From positions 1 through 64,000 of the forward strand of contig JAUMTX010000009.1 in assembly GCA_030530985.1 (NCBI GenBank): a stretch of DNA of 64,000 nt, in the 5' to 3' direction. Under the pieces are notes generated by a model, which saw only the letters and a list, made by a program, of their open reading frames with translations, did not search any database and had not been told where the DNA came from. The number at the start of each line of letters is the position of its first letter. Position 1 is the first letter of the stretch. Origin of the DNA: Corynebacterium sp. GTDB taxonomy: Bacteria; Actinomycetota; Actinomycetes; Mycobacteriales; Mycobacteriaceae. The position numbers and the translations under genes were made by a program. Below are positions 8,274 to 16,578 of this stretch, in pieces.

Positions 8274-10211
8274 TTAGTTGCCAGAGATAATCTGGTCACC
8301 AATGAGGGTCAAACCGCCGCGCTCGAAGGTGACGTGCTCGCCGGCACCTGGGAGTGCAGTCTGGTCGCTGGTTGGCCAACCGAGTTCGCCAGCCTCGAAG
8401 CCGCGGGCTGCCCACTCATCGTAGATGGAGCCCCACTTGAGGAAGTGCGCACCGGTATTGGCGGACCAGTAGAAGACGCCATTCTCGAACTGCTGGAATA
8501 CACCGCCGTTGATGGCCACCTCATTACCCACAGGCTTACCTAGCTGGGAGTTAGCTGTGTCCATTGCGCCGTAGCGCTGAGCAATTACACCCTGCACCAC
8601 ATATGCGGTATTGCCATTTCGTACCACATAGCCGTTCTGGAACTGCTGTACGTAGGTGCCGTTGACCTCGCGGGATTCAGCGATTGGGTATCCAAGGACG
8701 CCACCTTCGTAGCCCTTTTCACCCCATGCCTTGAAGATATCTTCTGGGATGGCCCATGCACCGGTAAGTGGGGACCAGTAGATGGCACCGTGCTCGAAGG
8801 TCACGTAGCGGCCCTGGCCGTCTGGGGTCACCATTTCATTGGAGGTTGGGAAGCCCAACCAGCTATTGGCGGCACCCATCTCGGAGTAACGGGCACTGAT
8901 GCGACCAACGAGGACGTGGGCGCCGGTGTACTGGGACCAGTATGCACGGCCGCCGGAGAAGTCCTGGGCCTTACCGGTGGACATGTCGTATTCGTTGTTC
9001 ACGCAGCCACCGAATTCACCGGAGGCGGTGGCGGTTCCGATATCGCCGGCAGCCACACAGGTGGAGCCGGAGTCATCGGCGCTCAGGCCGAGGGCCTGTG
9101 CCTGGTATTCCCAGGAGTTCTGCATTTCGAACTGCCAGTATGGCCAGTTGTGTACGCCGGATGGGCGGAACTTTTCTACTACTGGTACGCCCGCGGCATT
9201 TGCTGCCTGAATGAAGTTCTGTGCGGTGAGGCGGGAGACGACCTCAAGGCCCATACCTGCAAGGTTGGATGGGGCGGTTGCTACAGAGCCGGTCTGACCG
9301 TAGTCGTCCTGGCCGTTACCGGAGGAGATGTAGAGGGTCTTGCCCTTGAGGCGCTCAACGCCGCGCTTTGGATCATTGTCGATCCAGCGCTGGGAGCCGT
9401 ATTCGCCCCACATGGCCTGGGCATTGTAGCCACCGGCGTCCTGCAGGGAGTAGGCGATACCCTGGGCCATGCCTGGGCTGGTGGTGTCCAGGTAGCCGGA
9501 GAAGGAGCCAACAAAGTTGAACATATCTGGGTGGTGTTCGGCCAGGTTGAAGGCCGCGGTGCCACCCATGGAGATGCCGTAGATGGCACGGGTGCCGTTG
9601 GAGCGGAAACCGTTGGTGAGTACAGCTGGGAGTTCCTGTGTGAGGAAGCTTTCCCACTTGTAGTTCTTGCCATTGTCTGGCTGGTTCCAGTCGGTGTAGA
9701 AGGAGGCTTCGCCGCCGACTGGGAGGATGACGTTGACGTTCTTGTCCGCGTAGAAGGAGGCGATATTGGTGAAGGCGGTCCAGCCGCTCTCTACGTCGGT
9801 GGCGCGCAGGCCGTCAAGGGCCCATACTTCTGGGAAGGTCTTGTCCGGCTGGCTGAACCAGTCGCGGGCGAGAAGGATCTGTACCTGCATGAGCTGGTCA
9901 GGCATGGCAACAGACTTGATATATACAGCTATGCGACGATCCGTCAACCAGTCGACATGATCAACAGACACACCCTCAGGCAGACCCTGAATGTTGATGC
10001 TGTCATCGGTGCGCAGCGGGGTCTGCTGCTGGTTATTCTGATCACGGAGGTAATCAGACAGGCCGCTGAGGCCTGGGATGCCGAAGGTAGAGCTGCCGCT
10101 GGAGCCAATACCGTAGGCGACAGCGCCAGAACCAAGAATGACTGCCAGGGACATTGGTGCCGCAATAAGCGCCTTACGACCCTTCAAGCTACCCTTGATG
10201 TTTTTCCACAT
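8274..10211 (-). CDS. cop1: PS1-type trehalose corynomycolyltransferase with LGFP repeats
   Basis: 645 residues from the ATG at 10211 (GAAGGGAAAAGTT upstream); the frame continues upstream but without a better start. Residues 1-40 are basic then hydrophobic (signal peptide). The antigen-85-type alpha/beta hydrolase domain has its nucleophile in GISMGG near residue 213 and a His in GVHNWPYW. The C-terminal 230 residues hold about four LGFP repeats (SWLGFPTS, GVLGYPIA, SQLGKPVG, GELGWPTS), thought to bind the cell wall. It transfers mycolyl groups between trehalose and arabinogalactan. This is the Cop1/PS1 architecture of Corynebacterium glutamicum. Confidence 0.93.
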   Translation of the reverse strand: MWKNIKGSLKGRKALIAAPMSLAVILGSGAVAYGIGSSGSSTFGIPGLSGLSDYLRDQNNQQQTPLRTDDSINIQGLPEGVSVDHVDWLTDRRIAVYIKSVAMPDQLMQVQILLARDWFSQPDKTFPEVWALDGLRATDVESGWTAFTNIASFYADKNVNVILPVGGEASFYTDWNQPDNGKNYKWESFLTQELPAVLTNGFRSNGTRAIYGISMGGTAAFNLAEHHPDMFNFVGSFSGYLDTTSPGMAQGIAYSLQDAGGYNAQAMWGEYGSQRWIDNDPKRGVERLKGKTLYISSGNGQDDYGQTGSVATAPSNLAGMGLEVVSRLTAQNFIQAANAAGVPVVEKFRPSGVHNWPYWQFEMQNSWEYQAQALGLSADDSGSTCVAAGDIGTATASGEFGGCVNNEYDMSTGKAQDFSGGRAYWSQYTGAHVLVGRISARYSEMGAANSWLGFPTSNEMVTPDGQGRYVTFEHGAIYWSPLTGAWAIPEDIFKAWGEKGYEGGVLGYPIAESREVNGTYVQQFQNGYVVRNGNTAYVVQGVIAQRYGAMDTANSQLGKPVGNEVAINGGVFQQFENGVFYWSANTGAHFLKWGSIYDEWAARGFEAGELGWPTSDQTALPGAGEHVTFERGGLTLIGDQIISGN

Positions 10212-10388
10212 AACTTTTCCCTTCACCGAACTCCACCCTCTATCGCGGCTAGTACAGGTTCTAGCCAGGGTTGGACTCAATCTTTAACGGTTCAAGTTTA
10301 AGTACAGCTTTAGGGTTTTGTGGTTATTGGTACCGGTGTGTCACAAAGAAAGGGCTGTTACAGAAGTAACCTCATGTCAATACCAAAC

Positions 10389-10419
10389 AAAAAAAGAGGA
10401 GAAGACTATTCTTCTCCTC
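10389..10419 (-). terminator. Strong terminator after the second mycolyltransferase gene
   Basis: A perfect 10-bp stem (10396-10405 with 10410-10419) with a 4-nt loop, followed on the minus strand by T7. It separates the mycolyltransferase at 10459 from cop1, so cop1 needs its own promoter. Confidence 0.9.
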
Positions 10420-10458
10420 TATTCTCCGCTCCTGTGCTCTCACAGCGAGCTTTCAGCT

Positions 10459-11463
10459 TTACCAAGCTTGGAAGTAATCCAACACGCGCGCCTTGGTCTT
10501 ATTCAACTGGTCAGTCCAAATACCCCAGTTGTGAATACCCGTCGGCGTCACATCCATAGTGAAGCGAACACCGGTAAGCAGTGCCTTCACCATCCACAGG
10601 ATACTGGTGTAGAAAGCCATCTGCTCCAAACCAAAGCCCATAATAATCTCATTGATTGGGCGGGTCAGGTCGCCACCATTTGGAATACCAAAGCTGGTGG
10701 AAATATAGACATCACTGCCACGCAGGGCACCCATATTCCAGAATGGGTCCTCCACATAGCGGCGTGGATTGAGCAGGGTGGTGTACATTGCCGAGAGGTT
10801 ATATCCACCGGAGTCAATCAGGGCCAGACGAATCAGGGTTTCCATGCCCGGCAGAGTGGTAAAGGCATAGCCGGAATAAGAAAGCACCTGACGGAACTGC
10901 TGATTATGGCGGGCACCCAGGGAGAGTGCCGCAGTGCCACCCATGGACACACCACCAATAGCATTACGGGTCGGGTTCACACCGAAATTATGCTGAAGGT
11001 ATGCTGGGAGCTCCGCGCTAAGGAAGGTATCCCACTTGTAGACTGTGCCACGAGCCGTCGAGAAGCTAGCGGGGCTATCCCAGTTGGTGTAGAAAGAACC
11101 CGCACCACCCAGTGGCATCACCAAAGTAATATTGGAATCCACATAGGTTGCTGGGGCGTTGGCATAATTCACCCAACCAGTAAAGTCAGTTTCCGCGCGC
11201 ATACCATCAAGCAGATAGAAGGCCGCGTCACCGCCGCGTTGCGAAGGCTGCACAAGAACCGTAATATTCGTCCCCATCGAAGGCGAATACACATCACATC
11301 GCTGCACCCAATAATTAGCAGCATCCCACTCACAGGTGCCGGTCGCATCGGGGCGCAACCAGTCGCGGTTGGCCACATCCGCGCGGGCCACCGCCGTCTG
11401 ACCACCAATGGTGGCCAATACCAGCAGGGTCGCGGTAATGGCACGAATAATAGAACGAGTCAC
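10459..11463 (-). CDS. Secreted mycolyltransferase (antigen 85 family)
   Basis: 334 residues from GTG at 11463, with AAAGGA about 6 nt upstream. Signal peptide residues 1-28 end at AVARAD. Mature enzyme: nucleophile Ser in GGVSMGGTAA near residue 168 and a C-terminal His in PTGIHNWGIW. It has no LGFP domain, so it is a Cmt-type single-domain enzyme. It would make trehalose dicorynomycolate or mycolylate arabinogalactan. It is expressed downstream of ubiA but separated by a 14-bp inverted repeat that may terminate or regulate transcription. Confidence 0.92.
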   Translation of the reverse strand: MTRSIIRAITATLLVLATIGGQTAVARADVANRDWLRPDATGTCEWDAANYWVQRCDVYSPSMGTNITVLVQPSQRGGDAAFYLLDGMRAETDFTGWVNYANAPATYVDSNITLVMPLGGAGSFYTNWDSPASFSTARGTVYKWDTFLSAELPAYLQHNFGVNPTRNAIGGVSMGGTAALSLGARHNQQFRQVLSYSGYAFTTLPGMETLIRLALIDSGGYNLSAMYTTLLNPRRYVEDPFWNMGALRGSDVYISTSFGIPNGGDLTRPINEIIMGFGLEQMAFYTSILWMVKALLTGVRFTMDVTPTGIHNWGIWTDQLNKTKARVLDYFQAW

Positions 11464-11484
11464 AAATATCCTTTAAAACCGAAA

Positions 11485-11530
11485 CGGGCACAATATATTC
11501 AAGATTTCTCTTAAGTATATATTGTGCCCG
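11485..11530. promoter_or_regulatory. 14-bp perfect inverted repeat between ubiA and the mycolyltransferase
   Basis: Arms 11485-11498 (CGGGCACAATATAT) and 11517-11530 are perfect complements with an 18-nt spacer. On the minus strand the stem is followed by TTTCGGTTTT, 22 nt before the GTG of the mycolyltransferase. It could be the terminator of glfT2-PAP2-ubiA, an attenuator, or an operator. Confidence 0.6.
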
Positions 11531-11569
11531 CAAAAGACTGTTACTTAGGCAACAGGTGGCGGCGACCCT

Positions 11570-12508
11570 TTAGGCGCCCACCATTGGGATGATATAAACG
11601 GCGATACCAATGCAGGCCGCCCAGGCCACACCCAGGGCCTGGAGGGTGCGATCAGAGAGCGCCACTTCATCAGGGGCGCCACCATCACCACGGTCCACAT
11701 CCATGGCATAACGCAAGATAGCAACGGTAAATGGAACCATGGACACCTGGTACATCACACGCGCCGCACCGTCGTGTTCCATGGCCAGACCAAAGGCCCA
11801 CAGGCTATAGGACATGACAACAGCGGTGGCAGACAGAGTCCAGACAAATCGCAGATAGGTTGGGGTATATCCCTCAAGGGCCTTACGGATCTTCGCACCA
11901 GATTCCTGGGCAAGAAGAATCTCCGCATAGCGCTTACCAGAGGCCATAAACAGGGAACCGAAAGCAGCCACCAGCAGGAACCACTGGGAGAGCACAATGC
12001 CACCAGCCACACCGCCAGCCATGGCGCGCAGCATAAAGCCGGAGGAGACCAGGGCAATATCAATCACCGGCTGGTTCTTCCAGCCGAAGCAGTAGCCGAT
12101 CTGGAGGAGGATATAGACCACCATAACAATGGCCAGGCTGGATCCACTGGTTGCCAGGAAGGATACGCCCACGCTGAGCAGAATGAGGATGACAGCCATG
12201 GCATAGGCAAGGCCGACTGGCAGCATGCCGGAGGCGATGGGGCGGAAGCGCTTGGTTGGGTGCGCGCGGTCCACCTCAATGTCCTTGGCATCATTGATGA
12301 GGTAGATGGAGGAAGCAGCGAAGCAGAAGACAACGAAGCTGATGATGATGTCGATGATGGTGCGGCTGTGGAAGAGTACTTCTCCACCGGCGGCAGCGGG
12401 GGCTGCGAGCACCAGGGCGTTCTTCGTCCACTGCTTTGGACGAAGTCCCTTGATCATGGCGTCAACTAGATTGCTTGGTGGCTTCTTGGTTGGTGCCTCG
12501 GAGGCCAT
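11570..12508 (-). CDS. ubiA: UbiA-type decaprenyl-phosphate phosphoribosyltransferase
   Basis: 312 residues with about nine membrane helices. The prenyltransferase aspartate motif INDAKDIEVDR lies near residue 68. N-terminal GLRPKQWTKNALV is typical of Rv3806c orthologues. It transfers phosphoribose from PRPP to decaprenyl phosphate, the first step to the arabinose donor DPA. Its start is 3 nt after the stop of the PAP2 phosphatase gene, so it is translationally linked. The arabinosyltransferase gene aftB, which follows ubiA in related genomes, is not present here. Confidence 0.92.
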   Translation of the reverse strand: MASEAPTKKPPSNLVDAMIKGLRPKQWTKNALVLAAPAAAGGEVLFHSRTIIDIIISFVVFCFAASSIYLINDAKDIEVDRAHPTKRFRPIASGMLPVGLAYAMAVILILLSVGVSFLATSGSSLAIVMVVYILLQIGYCFGWKNQPVIDIALVSSGFMLRAMAGGVAGGIVLSQWFLLVAAFGSLFMASGKRYAEILLAQESGAKIRKALEGYTPTYLRFVWTLSATAVVMSYSLWAFGLAMEHDGAARVMYQVSMVPFTVAILRYAMDVDRGDGGAPDEVALSDRTLQALGVAWAACIGIAVYIIPMVGA

Positions 12509-12511
12509 TCG

Positions 12512-13027
12512 CTACTTCTCCTTCATGATAAATTTGGCGGTCAGCGCACCGATGAGCGCGCCGACGGTCACGTCGGTCGGATAGTGCACGCCTAGGACCA
12601 TGCGCGAGAGCATCATCACAGGAATACCTATTAATGGTACCCGTGATCCACTGATTTGGGATAATGCGGTCAGCGCCGCAGAGGTGCTGGTGGCGTGGCT
12701 GGATGGGAAACTCAACTTGGATGGGGTTCCCACACCGACCTTGATGCGCTCGTCATGCGGACGCTTACGTCGCACAATTCGCTTGACGACGACCGACACA
12801 GCATGCGCAACAAATGCCGCAGCGCCCAGACGAATCCACTTATTACGAAGATTCTTGTCATCGCGCTTGGCTACAGTTGCGACCACAGCACCGGCGGCAC
12901 CGAGGCCCATCCAACCCAAAGAGTGCTCGCCGAAGTGGCTCAGGGCACGCGCACCCTTGACCACACCAGGCTTATCAAAAGCAGCCTTCTGAATTCCGAC
13001 CAGGATATCGGATTCGATCTTTGTCAT
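12512..13027 (-). CDS. PAP2-family phosphatase of the DPA pathway
   Basis: 171 residues with a hydrophobic core of several helices. The PAP2 motifs are all present: KRIVRRKRP near residue 75, PSSHATSTSA near 108 and SRMVLGVHYPTD near 142. Orthologues (Rv3807c) are proposed to dephosphorylate decaprenyl-phosphoryl-5-phosphoribose. AGGAG precedes the ATG by 6 nt. It lies 2 nt after glfT2 and 3 nt before ubiA, forming a tight three-gene operon. Confidence 0.9.
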   Translation of the reverse strand: MTKIESDILVGIQKAAFDKPGVVKGARALSHFGEHSLGWMGLGAAGAVVATVAKRDDKNLRNKWIRLGAAAFVAHAVSVVVKRIVRRKRPHDERIKVGVGTPSKLSFPSSHATSTSAALTALSQISGSRVPLIGIPVMMLSRMVLGVHYPTDVTVGALIGALTAKFIMKEK

Positions 13028-13029
13028 TT

Positions 13030-15009
13030 TTACTCCTCGAAGATCCGCTCCCAGCTACTAAGAGCTGTGAGTTCACTGTGAGCCGCACGGTATTCCTCGC
13101 GCAGCCTATCAAAGTTCTCAGCTACCTGCTTCTGAAGAGCACGGCTCTCCTGCATCAGCTGCTTCGCCTTCTCCCTATCGCGCTTACGGTAGACCACACC
13201 GCGACCATCAGCGGTGGTCACAGTAACACCATCCACGCGGGAGAGGGAGAACCATCGGGCCTCAATCGGCGCCAGATTGGCCTGCGGAATAGCATGGTGG
13301 GTGCGGTCTTCCTTAGTCAGGGAGTGCTTCAAGCCCTTAGCCAACCACAGTGCTTTCTTCACTGGGGCAAGACGTCCACCAATATCCTTGGTTGGGACCC
13401 CAGGAATCCCACTGCTTTTTGGCAGCTCCGCGGCGCTGGGAATTACCTGTGCGTCACTGTAGTTCTTGCGAATGCCCGCGACCTTAGGAAGGGAGCTTTC
13501 AAGAACGTCGAAAAGCTGGCCAGGACCAGCAAGGAAGTCTCGCATGGCTTCGTTCTGAATGGCCACGGTGGAGTATTCCAGGCACAAAAGGTGCTTCAGG
13601 GTGGCTTTTTGCATGGAGCGAATGATGCCGTCGACAGGGCCTTCATGGTCAAGGGCGGCAACAATCAGGCGGTTGCGCAGGTGGAAGTATGCCTGCCAGT
13701 CAATGGCATCATCCTTATCCGACCAGGCCATATGCCAAATGGCGATGCCTGGCCAGGTAGCGGTTGGGAAGCCCGCCTTGCCGGCGCGCAGGCCGTATTC
13801 GGCATCATCCCACTTGATGAAGAGTGGCAGTGGGTTGCCAATCTTTTCAGCCACGACGCGTGGAATCATGCACATCCACCAGCCGTTATAGTCCACATCA
13901 ATGCGGCGGTGCAGGTCACGGGAGTTCACAGCATCCGGCTTGTCATATGGCTTGCCCTGGTAGGAGAGTGGCATCTTGGAAAAGTCATGGTCGTAGTGCA
14001 CGTGTGGCGCGCTGGTCCACATGAACTTGGAGCGGTCAATGACCTCACCCATGGAGTGCAGGTGGGAGCGCTCCTGAAGGTTGAGCATCTGGCCGCCAAC
14101 GAGCATTGGGCTCTTAGCAAACCTGGCTACCGCCAGGGCGCGGAGCACGGAGTCTGGTTCGATGGCAATGTCATCGTCCATATATAGAATGTATGGGCTC
14201 TTCTTTGCGCCGGCTGGCTTATCGCCGTTTGGGCCGCCGAGGGCTTCGTACATAATGCGGGAGTAGCCGCCGGAGCCGCCTAGGTTGCCCTGGCGGAATT
14301 CGAAGAAGCGCTTACCAAAATGCTTGGTAATTTCCTTGTAGCCAGGCTCATCGGCAGGGTGCTTATTGCCCTGGTCAGGCATAATAATGGTGTCGATGAC
14401 AGCGTCGACCTCAGGGTCGGAGGCCAGGGCTTCGAGGGCTGCCACAGCATCGGTTGGGCGGTTGAAGGTTGGGATGCCCACGGTCACGCGTGGCTCGAAT
14501 GGGCCGACTTCGGTGCCATCAGGCATGGTCTGTGGGCCGGCGGCGACTGGGGAGTACCAGGCCGCGGAGTGGATTTCCACGTCGGTTTCGGCGGTGATGT
14601 CGAACCAAATCCAGCCACCGTCTTCGAATGGGGCGAGGCTGACCACAAATTCGTGGGTTCGATTCTTTCGGGTACCTTCAATGAGGTCGCCTTCGATGCC
14701 GATGCGGTTGCCGTCGATCTTGGATCGGTACAGGTCAACGCGGGCGGTGCCGCTGAGTTCGAGGCGCAATACTACGCTGTCGAGCTGTGACCAGCGACGC
14801 CAGTAGCTTGCAGGGAAGGCATTGAAGTAGGTCTGGAAGCTGACTTCCGCACCTTCTGGGATGCGCATGCTTGTGCGGTCCTCCCAGGTACAACGGCTTT
14901 TATTGGTCTCTGATTCGAGAAGATAGAGGGTGCGCACATCGTGTGGTTCACCCTTGCGTGGTAGCAGGATCCTTTGGAGCTTTTCGACGCCTACCGCTTT
15001 ATCACTCAC
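13030..15009 (-). CDS. glfT2: Galactofuranosyltransferase GlfT2
   Basis: 659 residues, close to the 637 of mycobacterial GlfT2. An N-terminal beta-sandwich (1-160) precedes the GT-A domain. The metal-binding acidic motif YMDDDIAIEPDS is near residue 275, and a His in IWHMAW matches the third metal ligand region. The C-terminal helical region has many charged residues. It polymerises galactan from UDP-galactofuranose, supplied by Glf encoded at 18066. It is the first gene of the glfT2-PAP2-ubiA operon. Confidence 0.95.
   Translation of the reverse strand: MSDKAVGVEKLQRILLPRKGEPHDVRTLYLLESETNKSRCTWEDRTSMRIPEGAEVSFQTYFNAFPASYWRRWSQLDSVVLRLELSGTARVDLYRSKIDGNRIGIEGDLIEGTRKNRTHEFVVSLAPFEDGGWIWFDITAETDVEIHSAAWYSPVAAGPQTMPDGTEVGPFEPRVTVGIPTFNRPTDAVAALEALASDPEVDAVIDTIIMPDQGNKHPADEPGYKEITKHFGKRFFEFRQGNLGGSGGYSRIMYEALGGPNGDKPAGAKKSPYILYMDDDIAIEPDSVLRALAVARFAKSPMLVGGQMLNLQERSHLHSMGEVIDRSKFMWTSAPHVHYDHDFSKMPLSYQGKPYDKPDAVNSRDLHRRIDVDYNGWWMCMIPRVVAEKIGNPLPLFIKWDDAEYGLRAGKAGFPTATWPGIAIWHMAWSDKDDAIDWQAYFHLRNRLIVAALDHEGPVDGIIRSMQKATLKHLLCLEYSTVAIQNEAMRDFLAGPGQLFDVLESSLPKVAGIRKNYSDAQVIPSAAELPKSSGIPGVPTKDIGGRLAPVKKALWLAKGLKHSLTKEDRTHHAIPQANLAPIEARWFSLSRVDGVTVTTADGRGVVYRKRDREKAKQLMQESRALQKQVAENFDRLREEYRAAHSELTALSSWERIFEE
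13048..13071. repeat. 24-bp dyad copy in the glfT2 3' end
   Basis: CTCCCAG and CTGTGAG are 10 nt apart. The inner AGCT on both sides extends pairing to 9 bp with one mismatch. It is read on the minus strand as L-T-A-L-S-S-W-E. A further CTGTGAG lies at 13076-13082. Confidence 0.6.
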
Positions 15010-15047
15010 TTCGACCTTCTTCCTTTCCTTTTACGGATTTAATCAAC

Positions 15048-15071
15048 TTCCCAGCCTACCTTTACTGTGAG
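15048..15071. repeat. 24-bp dyad copy in the glfT2/ansP intergenic region
   Basis: TTCCCAG and CTGTGAG are 10 nt apart, in the 134-bp region between the divergent starts at 15009 and 15144. It is a wholly non-coding copy, so protein sequence cannot explain it. Confidence 0.6.
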
Positions 15072-15143
15072 GATGCGCGCGTTTCCCCCGCCGATTTCCA
15101 CGTGTATCTTGTTTTCGGCTAAGCAATAGGTAAGAATAGTTTC

Positions 15144-16565
15144 ATGTCCTCAAATATTTCTAATGGGTCTTCTTCGCCCGCGACAGAGCTTGTCGATAAG
15201 GGCGATGAAGGTTATTCCAAGTCTCTTAAGAAGCGCCATATTCAGATGATCGCCATTGGCGGTTCCATCGGTACTGGCCTCTTCCTTGGTGCGGGCGGCC
15301 GTCTTGCTAATGGCGGCCCGGGCCTTGCTTTTGCTTATTTTGTTTGCGGTATTTTTGCTTTTCTCATGGTGCGCGCCCTGGGTGAGCTTGCTGTCCGACG
15401 CCCTTCCTCAGGTGCCTTCGTCTCTTATTCCCGTGAGTTTCTCGGTGAAAAGGGCGCCTATATTACGGGTTGGTTTTTCTTCCTTGACTGGGCTGTGACT
15501 GTGATGGCGGATATTACCGCTATTGCCCTCTACCTGCACTATTGGAATATGTTCCACTCGGTGCCACAGTGGGTGCTTGCCCTGATTGCCCTGGCGCTGG
15601 TCTTCGTTCTGAATCTCATGAATGTGAAGATGTTTGGCGAGGCCGAGTTCTGGTTCGCCACTATTAAGGTCGCCACCATCATTATCTTTATGGGCGTGGC
15701 TATTTGGGCTATTCTTACTGGCCATGCTGTGGGTGAGTCCACTGCTGGTTTCCATAATGTCACCGATAATGGTGGTTTCTTCCCTGAGGGTCTGACCCCT
15801 GTCTTTGCCCTTACCTTGGGTGTGGTTTTCGCCTTTGGTGGTACCGAGATGGTTGGTGTTGCCGCTGGTGAGGCCGAGGAGGCAAAGAAGATTCTTCCTC
15901 GTGCGATTAACTCCATGTTGATTCGTATTATGGTCTTCTATGTTGGTTCCGTGGTCTTGATGGCCCTGGTTCTTCCATATACTGCTTATTCTTCTAATGA
16001 GTCCCCATTCGTGACCTTCTTCTCTGGTCTGGGTATTCCTCATGCTGGTGACATTATCCAGGTTGTGGTTCTTACCGCGGCTTTCTCTTCTTTGAATGCG
16101 GGCCTTTACGCGACCGGCCGCACCCTGCGTTCTATGGCTGTTGCGGGCTCTGCTCCAAAGTTCGCGTCCACTCTGAATAAGAATAAAGTTCCTGCAGGCG
16201 GTATCATTATTACATGTGCATTTGGCCTTCTGGGCGTCGTCCTCAATATCTTCCTTGCGGAGGATGCCTTTGAGATTGTCATGAACCTGGCCGGCATTGG
16301 TATTGCTGGTACTTGGGCCATGATTCTCTTTAGCCATATTGCGTTCATGCGGAAGGTCAAGCGTGGCGAGGAAACTCGTCCGGCCTACCGCATGCCTGGT
16401 GCACCGTGGACCAACTATATTGCGCTTGTTTTCTTCGGCGTTGTGGTTCTTTCGAACCTGACCTCGGAGGCAGGCCGCTGGACTCTTGGCCTCTTTGCTA
16501 TTGTGCTTGTGGCCATGGCTGGCTACTGGTTTGCGGTGCGCGACCGCATTCACACCGAACTTTAA
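15144..16565 (+). CDS. ansP: AnsP-type amino-acid permease 1
   Basis: 473 residues, APC superfamily with 12 predicted helices. The N-terminal segment IAIGGSIGTGLFLGAGGRL, the RPSSGAFVSYSREFLGEK loop and the NDNGGFFPEGL-like segment match L-asparagine permeases more closely than CycA. The start has only a weak ribosome site (AATAGGTAAG). The next gene is a close paralogue starting 13 nt after the stop. Substrate specificity is inferred from family resemblance; glycine, D-alanine or other neutral amino acids are alternatives. Confidence 0.85.
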   Translation: MSSNISNGSSSPATELVDKGDEGYSKSLKKRHIQMIAIGGSIGTGLFLGAGGRLANGGPGLAFAYFVCGIFAFLMVRALGELAVRRPSSGAFVSYSREFLGEKGAYITGWFFFLDWAVTVMADITAIALYLHYWNMFHSVPQWVLALIALALVFVLNLMNVKMFGEAEFWFATIKVATIIIFMGVAIWAILTGHAVGESTAGFHNVTDNGGFFPEGLTPVFALTLGVVFAFGGTEMVGVAAGEAEEAKKILPRAINSMLIRIMVFYVGSVVLMALVLPYTAYSSNESPFVTFFSGLGIPHAGDIIQVVVLTAAFSSLNAGLYATGRTLRSMAVAGSAPKFASTLNKNKVPAGGIIITCAFGLLGVVLNIFLAEDAFEIVMNLAGIGIAGTWAMILFSHIAFMRKVKRGEETRPAYRMPGAPWTNYIALVFFGVVVLSNLTSEAGRWTLGLFAIVLVAMAGYWFAVRDRIHTEL

Positions 16566-16578
16566 GGATTAAATAGCT

